DNA of 64,000 bases from assembly GCF_000445475.1 (NCBI RefSeq), contig NZ_AUPZ01000009.1, positions 62,001 through 126,000 of the forward strand. The letters run 5' to 3'. This DNA comes from Sulfurimonas hongkongensis (GTDB taxonomy: Bacteria; Campylobacterota; Campylobacteria; Campylobacterales; Sulfurimonadaceae). Below the pieces are notes generated by a model. The model saw only the letters and a list, made by a program, of their open reading frames with translations, was not told where the DNA came from and searched no databases. The first letter of the stretch is position 1, and every line of letters starts with the position of its first letter. The position numbers and the translations under genes were made by a program. Positions 38,675 to 47,264 of this stretch are shown here, in pieces.

Positions 38675-39523
38675 TTATATTTCTACTAAAACCCCATAAG
38701 ATGTTGGTTGTCTATCTCGCAGAAGTCCCCAATACTCTCTTTGTTTTGCTATCTCCTCTAAATCAAACTCTGCATAAATAATCTCTTCTTTATCTCTTGA
38801 GGCCTCAGCAATTTTTTTGCCCGTGTAGTCTGTGATGAAAGATGAACCGTAAAATGTTAGAGTACAACTCTCCCCTACTTCTTCGCCTATACGGTTTGCA
38901 ACTACTACTGGAACTGTGTTTGTAGCGGCGTGACCCATCTGAACTCTTTGCCAGTGGTCTTTTGAGTCAACATGAATTTCTGGTTCACTCCCAATAGCAG
39001 TAGGATAGAAAATAATCTCAGCACCCATCAGAGTTAGAGCTCTTGCTGTCTCACAAAACCACTGATCCCAACAGATACCAACTCCAATCTTAGCGTACTT
39101 TGTGTTATAGACTTTAAAGCCACTATTTCCCGGTTTGAAGTAAAACTTCTCTTCATATCCAGGTCCACAGGGTATATGAGTTTTTCTATAGTTGTCCATA
39201 ATTTTGCCATCAGCATCTACCACAACTAAAGAGTTAAAATACTCTTTAGCACTTTTTTCAAAATAACTAACAAGCAAAACAACACCTAGCTCTTTTGCAA
39301 GAGTTGCAAATCTCTCTATAAGGCTACTGTCTTTAAGCTCTGAGGCTAAAGAGAAGTACTTATCATCCATATCTTTACAAAAGTACAAAGATGCAAACAA
39401 CTCTGGTAAAAGTATGATTTTTGCACCATTTTTATTTGCTTGTCTTACCAAAACCTCAGCATTTTTTATGTTGGCATCTATATCTTGGCTCATCTGCATC
39501 TGTATAGCTGAGACTTTTATCAT
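38675..39523 (-). CDS. aguB: N-carbamoylputrescine amidase
   Basis: 282 residues, nitrilase superfamily. The catalytic triad is visible: E41 (LLPELFAS), K114 (NYRKTHIP) and C151 (GICWDQWF). Motifs EEKFYFKPG and GSEPEIHVDSKDHWQRVQMGHAATN are diagnostic for AguB, which releases putrescine, CO2 and ammonia in polyamine synthesis. A Cys (119) stands after HIP where related enzymes usually have Asp. No agmatine deiminase gene is adjacent. Confidence 0.93.
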   Translation of the reverse strand: MIKVSAIQMQMSQDIDANIKNAEVLVRQANKNGAKIILLPELFASLYFCKDMDDKYFSLASELKDSSLIERFATLAKELGVVLLVSYFEKSAKEYFNSLVVVDADGKIMDNYRKTHIPCGPGYEEKFYFKPGNSGFKVYNTKYAKIGVGICWDQWFCETARALTLMGAEIIFYPTAIGSEPEIHVDSKDHWQRVQMGHAATNTVPVVVANRIGEEVGESCTLTFYGSSFITDYTGKKIAEASRDKEEIIYAEFDLEEIAKQREYWGLLRDRQPTSYGVLVEI

Positions 39524-39613
39524 TTTTGTATCCTGTGGGGAAATAATAGTGTCATTTTACTATAAATTTTGTATTAATTTCTTATATTTATTATAACTTA
39601 ACTAAATATTGAT

Positions 39614-39619
39614 TATAAT
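39614..39619 (+). promoter_or_regulatory. -10 box upstream of the SLAC1-like gene
   Basis: A consensus TATAAT preceded by GAT, 30 nt upstream of the ATG at 39649. A convincing -35 box is not seen, which is usual for this phylum. Confidence 0.5.
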
Positions 39620-39648
39620 TTTACAAAATTTACAACCAAAGGAATCTG

Positions 39649-40623
39649 ATGCAAACTTCTGTCTGTGTAGATGCAAGATCACTCGAATACTTTCCTGTTC
39701 AGTTGTTTGCTATTATCATGGGATTATCTGGATTTGCTATAGTTTTTGCTAAAGCTTATCATATTTTAGATTTTTCATACTGGTTTTATGCATTCATACT
39801 TTTTATTGACACACTTTTGTTTTTAGTCATATTTACCTCTTATATGTTAAAAATAGCGAGTTACCCAGAGGCTGTTAAAGGGGAGATAAACCATCCTATA
39901 AAAAGCTCTTTTATGGCTAGCATCTCTGTTAGTCTTTTACTTCTAAGCATAGCTTACTATGACTTTGCACCGACTCTATCTATAGTGCTTTGGTTTATAG
40001 CCACACCTCTGCAACTCTTTTTTACGCTTGTTGTTATGAAGTACTGGATTCATAACGACCTAGAAGTAGTTCATAGCAATCCTGCGTGGTTTATCCCCAT
40101 AGTTGGAAATGTTTTAGTTCCTGTTGTTGGAGTCGATGCAGCGCCAATCTTCGTCTCACTCTTTTTCTTCTCGCTTGGGATGTTTTTTTGGATAGTGCTT
40201 TTTACTATTATGATCAACAGAATCATCTTTCACAATCCACTAGCTAAAAAGCTTATACCAACTTTTTTTATCTTTATAGCTCCGCCTGCGGTTGGATTTG
40301 TCAGCTATCTTAAAATCACAAATGGTTCTATAGATATGTTCTCAATTTTTCTATACTCTATCGCGCTCTTTACGCTTTTACTGCTTTTGTTTATGTTGCG
40401 TATGTATGATGTAAAGATGTTTTTCATTTCTTGGTGGGCATACACTTTCCCACTAGCTGCCATCACAATAGCCACACTTTTAATGCACAATATATATCAC
40501 TCAACTTTCACATATATAGCATCTCTATCACTCATCGCTTTTTTAACCCTAGTAGTTGGCTACGTAGCCCTAAAAACCATCCAAGCCTTCAAGGCTCAGA
40601 AAATATGTATATCAGAGGAATAA
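39649..40623 (+). CDS. SLAC1/TehA (TDT) family anion transporter
   Basis: 324 residues with about ten hydrophobic helices. FPVQLFAIIMGLSGFAIVFAKAYH at the N-terminus and NPAWFIPIVGNVLVPVVG in the middle are hallmarks of the tellurite-resistance/dicarboxylate transporter and SLAC1 anion channel family. Substrate not predictable. Followed after 3 nt by a DUF302 gene, which probably shares its transcript. Confidence 0.85.
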   Translation: MQTSVCVDARSLEYFPVQLFAIIMGLSGFAIVFAKAYHILDFSYWFYAFILFIDTLLFLVIFTSYMLKIASYPEAVKGEINHPIKSSFMASISVSLLLLSIAYYDFAPTLSIVLWFIATPLQLFFTLVVMKYWIHNDLEVVHSNPAWFIPIVGNVLVPVVGVDAAPIFVSLFFFSLGMFFWIVLFTIMINRIIFHNPLAKKLIPTFFIFIAPPAVGFVSYLKITNGSIDMFSIFLYSIALFTLLLLLFMLRMYDVKMFFISWWAYTFPLAAITIATLLMHNIYHSTFTYIASLSLIAFLTLVVGYVALKTIQAFKAQKICISEE

Positions 40624-40626
40624 TAA

Positions 40627-41133
40627 ATGAATAAATTATCACTTTTTGTAGGCATCGCTTTAGGTTTAGTCTTTAGCATCTTTGTAGTTGGCATCGCTTT
40701 TAAAGTAGCAGCTCCATCTATTCTTTTAAAAGAGATAACATCGCCTTATGAATTTGACAAAACTCTAAAAATCTTAGAAGATAGACTAAATGCAAAAGAG
40801 GGTTGGCATGTAACAGACATCATCGACCAACAAGAAGAGATTATTACTCACGGTGGAGCAGACACGGGCAAGGTTAAGATCATCAAGTTTTGTAACGCTA
40901 AGTATGCGTCAGAGATGTTGAGTGCAGACGAGGGCAAAGTTATGTCTACAAATATGCCTCTTAGCATCTCCGTTTATGAAAAGAGTGATGGACGAGTTAT
41001 GATAGGTCTGAGCAATGGTTATATGATGGCAAGACTTTTCTCAGGACGAAGAGAGGGTCTCATTATGCAAAAAGTTGTAAGCGAGATGGAAGAGGTTTTA
41101 AACTTCACTCACTTTAGATTTACTATATTTTAG
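40627..41133 (+). CDS. DUF302-domain membrane-anchored protein
   Basis: 168 residues. One N-terminal membrane segment (about 5-28), then a DUF302 domain (YEFDKTLKILEDRLNAKEGWHV, VKIIKFCNAKYASEMLSAD, MPLSISVYEKSDGRVMIGLSN). The domain faces the periplasm. Function of DUF302 is unsettled. Overlaps the convergent histidine kinase gene by 4 nt. Confidence 0.82.
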   Translation: MNKLSLFVGIALGLVFSIFVVGIAFKVAAPSILLKEITSPYEFDKTLKILEDRLNAKEGWHVTDIIDQQEEIITHGGADTGKVKIIKFCNAKYASEMLSADEGKVMSTNMPLSISVYEKSDGRVMIGLSNGYMMARLFSGRREGLIMQKVVSEMEEVLNFTHFRFTIF

Positions 41134-43079
41134 TCTTCTAATGGGAGCTTGATGGTAAATCTAGCTCCTTTATCTATATTTTCAACACTCAGGCTTCCTT
41201 GCATATTTTTTTCTATTATCATTTTTGACATGTAGAGTCCTATGCCAGTTCCTTGGTTTTTGTGCTTTGTGCTAAAGTATGGATCAAAGATTTTGTTCTT
41301 TATCTCTTTTGGTATCCCTCCGCCATTATCACTTACTAAAATATACGCATCTTTAGTATCTTTATAGGCTCTTATCTCTATCTTTTTTTTATCTATTTTA
41401 TTTGCTAAGAGTGCATCTTTTGCATTGTTTAAGATGATAAGCATAACTTGTTGAAGTTCATTTTTAACATTTAAAAGTCTTATATCTTTGTCAATGTCAA
41501 GGCTTACTTTTATGTTAGAGTACTCAAGCGTAGTTCCTATGATGCTTAGCATAGAGTCTATCACCTCATCAAGTAGATAACTCTCTTTTTTCTTGTCACT
41601 CTTATAGTAATTTCTAAAGTCATCAATGGTATCAGACATATATCTGATGTTGTTGTCTATGCCTTCGTGGATGCGGTTAAAGTCGTCATCACTTAGTTTG
41701 CTTAGTTGTTTTTTAAAGTACATATCTTGGTTTAACAGCCCTATGTCATTTAGAGGTTGTCTCCACTGATGGGCGATTTGCTCTATCATCTCACCCATTG
41801 ATGCTAGCCTTGATTGCTCAATGAGTATTTTATCTTTTTGCCTCGCCTTTTTTAGAGCTATCTCTACTTCTAATTTTAGATTTTTGTTATGGTCTTTTAG
41901 CTTGTTAGTGTACTCATCGTGGAGCCGTTTAAGCCTTTCAGCAAGAGCTGCTGAGAGCAAAATCATCTCAACACCTGATGCTGCTTGTTGTACATACTTC
42001 ATAGCAAAATAGCCAGATATAAGATTAAATTTACTAAGTGTAAACAAGAGTGTTCCAAGCAAAAATATCCCCCAACCTAGAACAAAGAGTCTTATAGAGT
42101 AGTAATCTTTTTTCATAACCATCCAACCAGCAACTAAAAGAACTAAAGGAATTATAATAGAAAGAGATGCACCCACTAATATAGTATATTTGTAAGGCAT
42201 GAGTGCTGAGACAACTATGCCAAGGATTGAGAGATAGATAAATGGACCAAGAACATATTTGTCATATTTTGGGATATTATTTTTTGAATTTAAGAGACTT
42301 TGACTAAAGATTAGTTGGAAAAATATACTCGTAGAGATGAAAAACACCGCTCCTTTTTCTCTCATCCAAGCATTTTCTTGCCAAACATAGAGCCACCCTA
42401 AGCCATCAAAAGAGAGTTGCCAAAGAGCATAAGATGCAACAAAAGCTATATATAAAACATAAATCTTCTCTTTTGTATATATATACGCTATAAGATTATA
42501 AAATATCAAAACAAGCAAGATTCCATAGTAGATACCAGAGAGACTTTGATGCAGATGGGTGTGTTCAAGAAGAGCCTTGCTACTTATAATCTCCATGGGA
42601 ACGAGCATAGAACTTGAGGTTTTTACCTTTACATATAGCGTATGAGTCTCTGTAGAATTGTTTGTAAGAGAAAAAACAAGGTTGTGGTGCTTTATATCTC
42701 TTTCATAAAGCGGGTACAAATCTCCACTCTTTTTATGTGAAATAAGTTGATTATTTGCATCAAGCAAATATACATCCACAAAATCAAGCAAAGGATAGTC
42801 TATAGAGAGCCACCACTCTTTTCTTTTCATAGCTTCATTATAATTAAACTTAAGCCTAAACCAGTGTACTTTAGCGAGAAACCCAAAGTTTGGTATACAT
42901 TCAGAGTATTTTTCAAACTCTTTGGTCTGTATATCTTTGAGTGTAGCATCTTCCTTTTCATCTACATAAAACTCAAGTTGGGTACCCAATATATAGGGTT
43001 CTTGCTCTTGAGTAACTCTTAATATTTCGCTCGAAGATAAAAAGCTAGCAAAAAATAATATTAAAAATAGACATCTCAT
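41130..43079 (-). CDS. 7TMR-DISM sensor histidine kinase (orphan)
   Basis: 649 residues. Signal peptide, periplasmic 7TMR-DISMED2 domain (about 20-170, ECIPNFGFLAKVHWFRLKF, WWLSIDYPLLDFVDVYLLD), seven membrane helices (about 180-380), coiled coil, HisKA with the phosphoacceptor H437 (QIAHQWRQPLNDIG) and HATPase motifs (NNAKDALL, DNGGGIP, GTGIGLYM). No response regulator gene is next to it. Confidence 0.93.
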   Translation of the reverse strand: MRCLFLILFFASFLSSSEILRVTQEQEPYILGTQLEFYVDEKEDATLKDIQTKEFEKYSECIPNFGFLAKVHWFRLKFNYNEAMKRKEWWLSIDYPLLDFVDVYLLDANNQLISHKKSGDLYPLYERDIKHHNLVFSLTNNSTETHTLYVKVKTSSSMLVPMEIISSKALLEHTHLHQSLSGIYYGILLVLIFYNLIAYIYTKEKIYVLYIAFVASYALWQLSFDGLGWLYVWQENAWMREKGAVFFISTSIFFQLIFSQSLLNSKNNIPKYDKYVLGPFIYLSILGIVVSALMPYKYTILVGASLSIIIPLVLLVAGWMVMKKDYYSIRLFVLGWGIFLLGTLLFTLSKFNLISGYFAMKYVQQAASGVEMILLSAALAERLKRLHDEYTNKLKDHNKNLKLEVEIALKKARQKDKILIEQSRLASMGEMIEQIAHQWRQPLNDIGLLNQDMYFKKQLSKLSDDDFNRIHEGIDNNIRYMSDTIDDFRNYYKSDKKKESYLLDEVIDSMLSIIGTTLEYSNIKVSLDIDKDIRLLNVKNELQQVMLIILNNAKDALLANKIDKKKIEIRAYKDTKDAYILVSDNGGGIPKEIKNKIFDPYFSTKHKNQGTGIGLYMSKMIIEKNMQGSLSVENIDKGARFTIKLPLED

Positions 43080-43203
43080 AAATTCTCCATAATTTAAGGA
43101 TTATACATTAACTTTATAAAGTTTTTTTCATTATTGACTTCTTTTTTTTAAAATGATAATATTTCGTTATATCTTTAAATACATAAAGCCCAAAAGGAAT
43201 CTT

Positions 43204-43941
43204 ATGAAAAAACTACTTATGTTTTTTATACTCTCAACTGCCTTTGTTAGTGGCAGCACCATAAATATAGCAGTAGCTGCAAATGTTAGTTATGCCATAG
43301 ATGAACTAATCGCTGAATTTAACAAAACTCACAAAGATACAAAAGTAAAAGTTACTTTGGGAAGCAGTGGAAAACTGACTGCACAGATAAAACATGGTGC
43401 TCCTTACCATCTTTTTATGGCTGCAAATATGAAGTTCCCGCAATCACTTTATGATGACAAGATTGCTAAAGGTGCTCCTGTAGTCTACGCTTTAGGTTCT
43501 TTAGCGATTTTGAGCAAAGAGCAAAAAGATATGTCAAAGGGTATTGAGTTGTTAAAGAGCGATAAAATAGATAAAATTGCCATAGCAAATCCAAAAACTG
43601 CCCCCTACGGGACTGCTGCCATGGAGGCATTTGAGAATGCTGGCGTCTACAAGGATATAAAAAATAAACTTATCTTTGCAGAGTCCATATCGCAAACTGT
43701 CTCATTTACTATAACAGCGGCAGACATAGGACTTATTGCAAAGTCATCTCTTTACTCAAAAACCATGCTAAAATACAAACAAAATATAAACTGGGTAGAG
43801 GTAGATGCAAAGCTCTACACTCCAATAGAGCAAGGTATAGTTATGATAGAAAATGACAGAGAGACAAAAGCCTTTTATGAGTTTATCTTAAGCAAGAGTG
43901 CAAAAGATATCTTTAGAAAATATGGTTACCTCGTGCCATGA
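43204..43941 (+). CDS. modA: Molybdate ABC transporter substrate-binding protein
   Basis: 245 residues from the ATG at 43204, which follows AAAGGAATCTT; a frame starting 51 nt earlier adds a non-signal extension. Signal peptide (MKKLLMFFILSTAFVSGS), then ModA motifs AANVSYAIDELIAEF, LGSSGKLTAQIKHGAPYHLFMAAN and NPKTAPYGTAAMEAF. Captures molybdate or tungstate in the periplasm. First gene of modA-TOBE-modB-modC. Confidence 0.94.
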   Translation: MKKLLMFFILSTAFVSGSTINIAVAANVSYAIDELIAEFNKTHKDTKVKVTLGSSGKLTAQIKHGAPYHLFMAANMKFPQSLYDDKIAKGAPVVYALGSLAILSKEQKDMSKGIELLKSDKIDKIAIANPKTAPYGTAAMEAFENAGVYKDIKNKLIFAESISQTVSFTITAADIGLIAKSSLYSKTMLKYKQNINWVEVDAKLYTPIEQGIVMIENDRETKAFYEFILSKSAKDIFRKYGYLVP

Positions 43942-44339
43942 ACAGGTTTGAGTCCACAGTTACAAAGATTCAAACAAAAGAGAACTTAAACATTGTAAAC
44001 TTTGAGTTTGCCTCTTACAAGCTCACTATGATGAGCTTAGATTTAGATGAATCCATAAGTGTCAATAGCCAAGTTTTGCTCAGTGTAAAACCAACCCATA
44101 TAGCCCTTGCAAAGGAATTTAGCGGAGCTATAAGCTACTCAAATCAACTTGATGCAAAGATTGTAGAAGTTGAAAATGGCGAGCTACTAAGCAATATAAA
44201 ACTAAGCGTAGGTGATGCAAAGTTTGAGAGCATTATCACAAAAGATTCATCATCTCGGATGAATCTCGAAGCTGGGGATCTTGTAAAGATTTTTATAAAA
44301 GCTAGTGAACTCTCTATAAGTGAAATTATCATATGCTAG
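43938..44339 (+). CDS. Stand-alone TOBE-domain (molybdate-binding) protein
   Basis: 133 residues with two Mop/TOBE-like halves, KPTHIALAKEFSGAISYSNQLDAKIVEV and a C-terminal LEAGDLVKIFIKASELSIS. No helix-turn-helix, so it is not a full ModE regulator. Probably binds molybdate in the cytoplasm as a storage or regulatory module. Overlaps modA by 4 nt and modB by 7 nt. Confidence 0.8.
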   Translation: MNRFESTVTKIQTKENLNIVNFEFASYKLTMMSLDLDESISVNSQVLLSVKPTHIALAKEFSGAISYSNQLDAKIVEVENGELLSNIKLSVGDAKFESIITKDSSSRMNLEAGDLVKIFIKASELSISEIIIC

Positions 44340-45028
44340 AAACACTAAACGCTCTTGAGCTAACTCCCTTTGTCTTATCATTTAAACTGGCTGGACTTAC
44401 GACTCTTATACTCTTTATACTTTGCTTACCTTTTGCTTGGTGGCTCTCTCAAACAAGATCAAAATCAAAACCTATTTTTGAAGCTATCACTGCACTTCCT
44501 TTAGTTTTGCCTCCTTCAGTTTTGGGTTTTTACATCCTTATCATTCTCTCTCATAACTCGCCTGTTGGTGCTTTTTTTGATGAGTATTTTGGTATAAAGC
44601 TAGTCTTTAACTTTAGCGGTCTTGTAATTGCAAGCTGTTTTTACTCACTTCCGTTTATGGTTCAACCTCTTCAAAATGGATTTTCCTCCATCAACAAAAA
44701 TATGCTCGAGGCTTCATATATAGCAGGAAAGAGCAAAACCCAGACAGTTCTTAGAGTGGCACTTCCAAACATGAAACCTGCTGTAATGACTGCTATCATA
44801 GTCTCTTTTGCTCACACAGTTGGAGAGTTTGGAGTCGTTTTGATGTTAGGAGGAAGTATCCCAGGCGAGACGAAAGTTGCCTCTGTTGCCATCTATGAGA
44901 TGGTTGAGATTATGGACTATACAAACGCTCATATCTACAGTGCCATTATGCTCCTCATCAGCTTCTCAGTGCTTCTTGCTGTCTATATCTTTAACCAAAA
45001 AACTAGAGCCATCGGACAATTTAGATGA
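44333..45028 (+). CDS. modB: Molybdate ABC transporter permease
   Basis: 231 residues with five membrane helices. Motifs LPLVLPPSVLGFY and the permease EAA loop MLEASYIAGKSKTQTVLRVALPNMKPAV, followed by FAHTVGEFGVVLMLGGSIPGET, are diagnostic for ModB. Overlaps modC by 4 nt. Confidence 0.95.
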   Translation: MLETLNALELTPFVLSFKLAGLTTLILFILCLPFAWWLSQTRSKSKPIFEAITALPLVLPPSVLGFYILIILSHNSPVGAFFDEYFGIKLVFNFSGLVIASCFYSLPFMVQPLQNGFSSINKNMLEASYIAGKSKTQTVLRVALPNMKPAVMTAIIVSFAHTVGEFGVVLMLGGSIPGETKVASVAIYEMVEIMDYTNAHIYSAIMLLISFSVLLAVYIFNQKTRAIGQFR

Positions 45029-45885
45029 TAAAGATAGATATAAAAAAAGAGCTCTTTGGCTCAAACAAAGAGATGATGCTCGATGTAGATCTTGAGATAA
45101 AAGAGGGCGAGTTTTTGGCTCTTAGTGGAGTTAGTGGAAGTGGAAAGACTACACTTCTTAGAATCCTTGCAGGTTTTGAGGATGCAAAAGGAGTTATCAG
45201 CGTTGATGATGAGATTTGGCTAGATGCTAAAACTACACTTGCCCCGCAAAAAAGAGCTATCGGGTTTGTTTTTCAAGACTATGCACTCTTTAACAACATG
45301 AGCATTTTACAAAATCTTCTTTATGTAAAAAAAGACGAGGCTTTAGCCTCTCATCTCTTGGGTATTACAGAACTAAGTGAGTTAAAAAATAGACATCCAA
45401 ACACGCTAAGTGGTGGGCAAAAGCAAAGAGTTGCCCTTTGCCGTGCGATGATGGGTGAACCAAAACTTCTTCTGATGGATGAACCACTCTCAGCACTTGA
45501 TTCTAAGATGCGAACAAAACTTCAAAGTGAGATATTAGCCTTGCACAAGGAGTTTAAAACTACCATCATCATGGTTAGTCATGACCCTAGCGAGATCTAT
45601 AGACTAGCTTCAAGAGTTGTAGTTCTAGAGCAAGGTCTTATCATAAATGAGGGCAAACCAAAAGATATACTTTTAAAGACTTCAGGAAGTCAGAAGTTCT
45701 CATTTAGTGGAGAGCTTTTAGATATAAAAAAAGTAGATGTGATTTTTGTAGCCATAGTTGCCATCGGACAGCAACTTGTAGAAGTAGTTATCACCCAAGA
45801 TGAGGCAAAAAACCTCAAAGTCGGTGACACGGTAGAGCTAAGCACAAAAGCCTTTACTCCGATGTTAAGCAGTACGAAGCAATAA
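45025..45885 (+). CDS. modC: Molybdate ABC transporter ATP-binding protein
   Basis: 286 residues. Walker A SGVSGSGKTTLL (K41), Q-loop FVFQDYALF, signature TLSGGQKQRVALCRAM, Walker B LLLMDEPLSALDS and H-loop VSHDP, then a C-terminal TOBE domain (about 225-285). Energises ModB. The stop codon is followed in another frame by what looks like a gene remnant. Confidence 0.94.
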   Translation: MIKIDIKKELFGSNKEMMLDVDLEIKEGEFLALSGVSGSGKTTLLRILAGFEDAKGVISVDDEIWLDAKTTLAPQKRAIGFVFQDYALFNNMSILQNLLYVKKDEALASHLLGITELSELKNRHPNTLSGGQKQRVALCRAMMGEPKLLLMDEPLSALDSKMRTKLQSEILALHKEFKTTIIMVSHDPSEIYRLASRVVVLEQGLIINEGKPKDILLKTSGSQKFSFSGELLDIKKVDVIFVAIVAIGQQLVEVVITQDEAKNLKVGDTVELSTKAFTPMLSSTKQ

Positions 45886-46007
45886 AAAAACTACGAAACC
45901 GCGAAATTGTTCGGGGCTGGTGTTACTTTGAAGCCTTATAGCCTAGAGACATCGTGGAGAATGCCATTGTATTCCTAAAATTCGGAGTTCCTTATATCTT
46001 ACCCTAA
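45864..46007 (+). pseudogene. Possible gene remnant with an in-frame stop
   Basis: In the frame beginning at 45864 the plus strand reads VKQYEAIKKLRNREIVRG, WCYFEAL, a TAG at 45939-45941, then PRDIVENAIVFLKFGVPYILP and a stop. The composition is protein-like and richer in GC than other gaps here. It overlaps the modC end and the convergent cupin gene by a few bases. The family is not recognised, there is no start codon, and it could be chance. Confidence 0.3.
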
Positions 46008-46331
46008 AGGTTGACTATATAGAGCCAGCCAAATAGTCTTGGCATCTGGCTTTGTCCATGAGACTCTATGTCTCTTATGAGCTCTTATATTTATATAATC
46101 CCCAGCCCCAAGCCGTACATCCTCATCACCTTCAAATGCCAAAATAGCCTCACCACAAAGAAGCATAACCCACTCATCTCTATCTTGATCATACCACTCA
46201 CCTTCTGGGGTAGTGTGACCTTGTGAGATGATTCGTTGAAGCTTAAAAGACTCTTTTTTGATGATATCTTCGAAGAGTTCTTCATCTAAGTTTGTAGTTA
46301 TATCTAGAAAAACATTGGACTTTTTTGCCAT
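45999..46331 (-). CDS. Small cupin-domain protein
   Basis: 110 residues with a single cupin fold: EWYDQDRDEWVMLLCGEAILAFEGDEDVRLGAGDYINIRAHKRHRVSWT, in which the two cupin motifs and a His-x-x-His-like element are visible. Substrate unknown. Lies 3 nt downstream of the TIGR01777-like gene and is likely co-transcribed with it. Confidence 0.85.
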   Translation of the reverse strand: MAKKSNVFLDITTNLDEELFEDIIKKESFKLQRIISQGHTTPEGEWYDQDRDEWVMLLCGEAILAFEGDEDVRLGAGDYINIRAHKRHRVSWTKPDAKTIWLALYSQPLG

Positions 46332-46334
46332 AAC

Positions 46335-47201
46335 TTAACTTATTATCTCTCTAAATGCATCTTCAAAGTAAGGGTACTTAAACTCAAACCCACTCTCTAA
46401 GAGTTTTTTAGGATAAACATCTTTTGAGTCAAGCATCACAGTGGCACCATCTGCAAAAGTTAGCCTTAAAATAAATTCAGGAACTCTGAAAAAAGTTGGT
46501 CTGTTTAAAACATCGCCCATTATTTTAGTCTGCTCACTGTTTGAGAGTGAGTGTGCGGTTGTAAAGTTTATAGCACCCTTTAACTCTGGAGTTTTGATGA
46601 TAAACTCATATGCACGGACCAAGTCATCTATATGAATCCATGAGACTATCTGCTTACCGCTCCCTATTTTTCCGCCGATACCCAACTTAAAAGGCAGTAA
46701 CATTTTAGTCATTGCTCCGCCCTCTTTTGCGTAGATAACTCCAAATCTAGTTTGAACATTTCTAACACCAATCTCAGATGCCCTTCTTGCCTCTGCTTCC
46801 CAATCTTTACAGATATTAGCTAGAAAATCATCGCTGAAATCTTTGGAGTCTTCATCATGTTTAAGTTCACTATCATATATGCCAACAGCAGATGCAGACA
46901 TAAAAAGTTTTGGTTTTTCCCTGCATAAGCCCATCGCATCTACAAGTTTTCTAGTAGTATTTATCCTACTGCTATAAAGTCCTTTTTTATACTCATCACT
47001 CCAACGAGCGAGAATTGTAGTACCACTTAAGTTTATCAAAACATCGCAAGCTTCTATCTGTTTTGCTATATCTTCTATTTTTGTATCATCTCGTACTTTA
47101 ATACCAATGACCTCGTTGTGTTTGGATTCAAACACTTCAGAGAGTTTTGAGCCAACAAGCCCACTTTGACCACAAATAACTATCTTAATTTTAAATGACA
47201 T
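46335..47201 (-). CDS. TIGR01777/YfcH-like epimerase family protein
   Basis: 288 residues, extended short-chain dehydrogenase fold. N-terminal nucleotide-binding GQSGLVGSKLSEVF, then INLSGTTILARWSDEYKKGLYSSRINTTRKLVDAM, MSASAVGIY, RFGVIYAKEGGAM, IGSGKQIVSWIHIDDLVRAYEF. These match the YfcH/SulA cell-division-associated family. Physiological substrate unknown. Confidence 0.88.
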   Translation of the reverse strand: MSFKIKIVICGQSGLVGSKLSEVFESKHNEVIGIKVRDDTKIEDIAKQIEACDVLINLSGTTILARWSDEYKKGLYSSRINTTRKLVDAMGLCREKPKLFMSASAVGIYDSELKHDEDSKDFSDDFLANICKDWEAEARRASEIGVRNVQTRFGVIYAKEGGAMTKMLLPFKLGIGGKIGSGKQIVSWIHIDDLVRAYEFIIKTPELKGAINFTTAHSLSNSEQTKIMGDVLNRPTFFRVPEFILRLTFADGATVMLDSKDVYPKKLLESGFEFKYPYFEDAFREIIS

Positions 47202-47264
47202 CTCACTCTCCTAGCTAGGATTATTAAGTGATTATATGTCAAATCATATAAGATTTCGCTTTGT

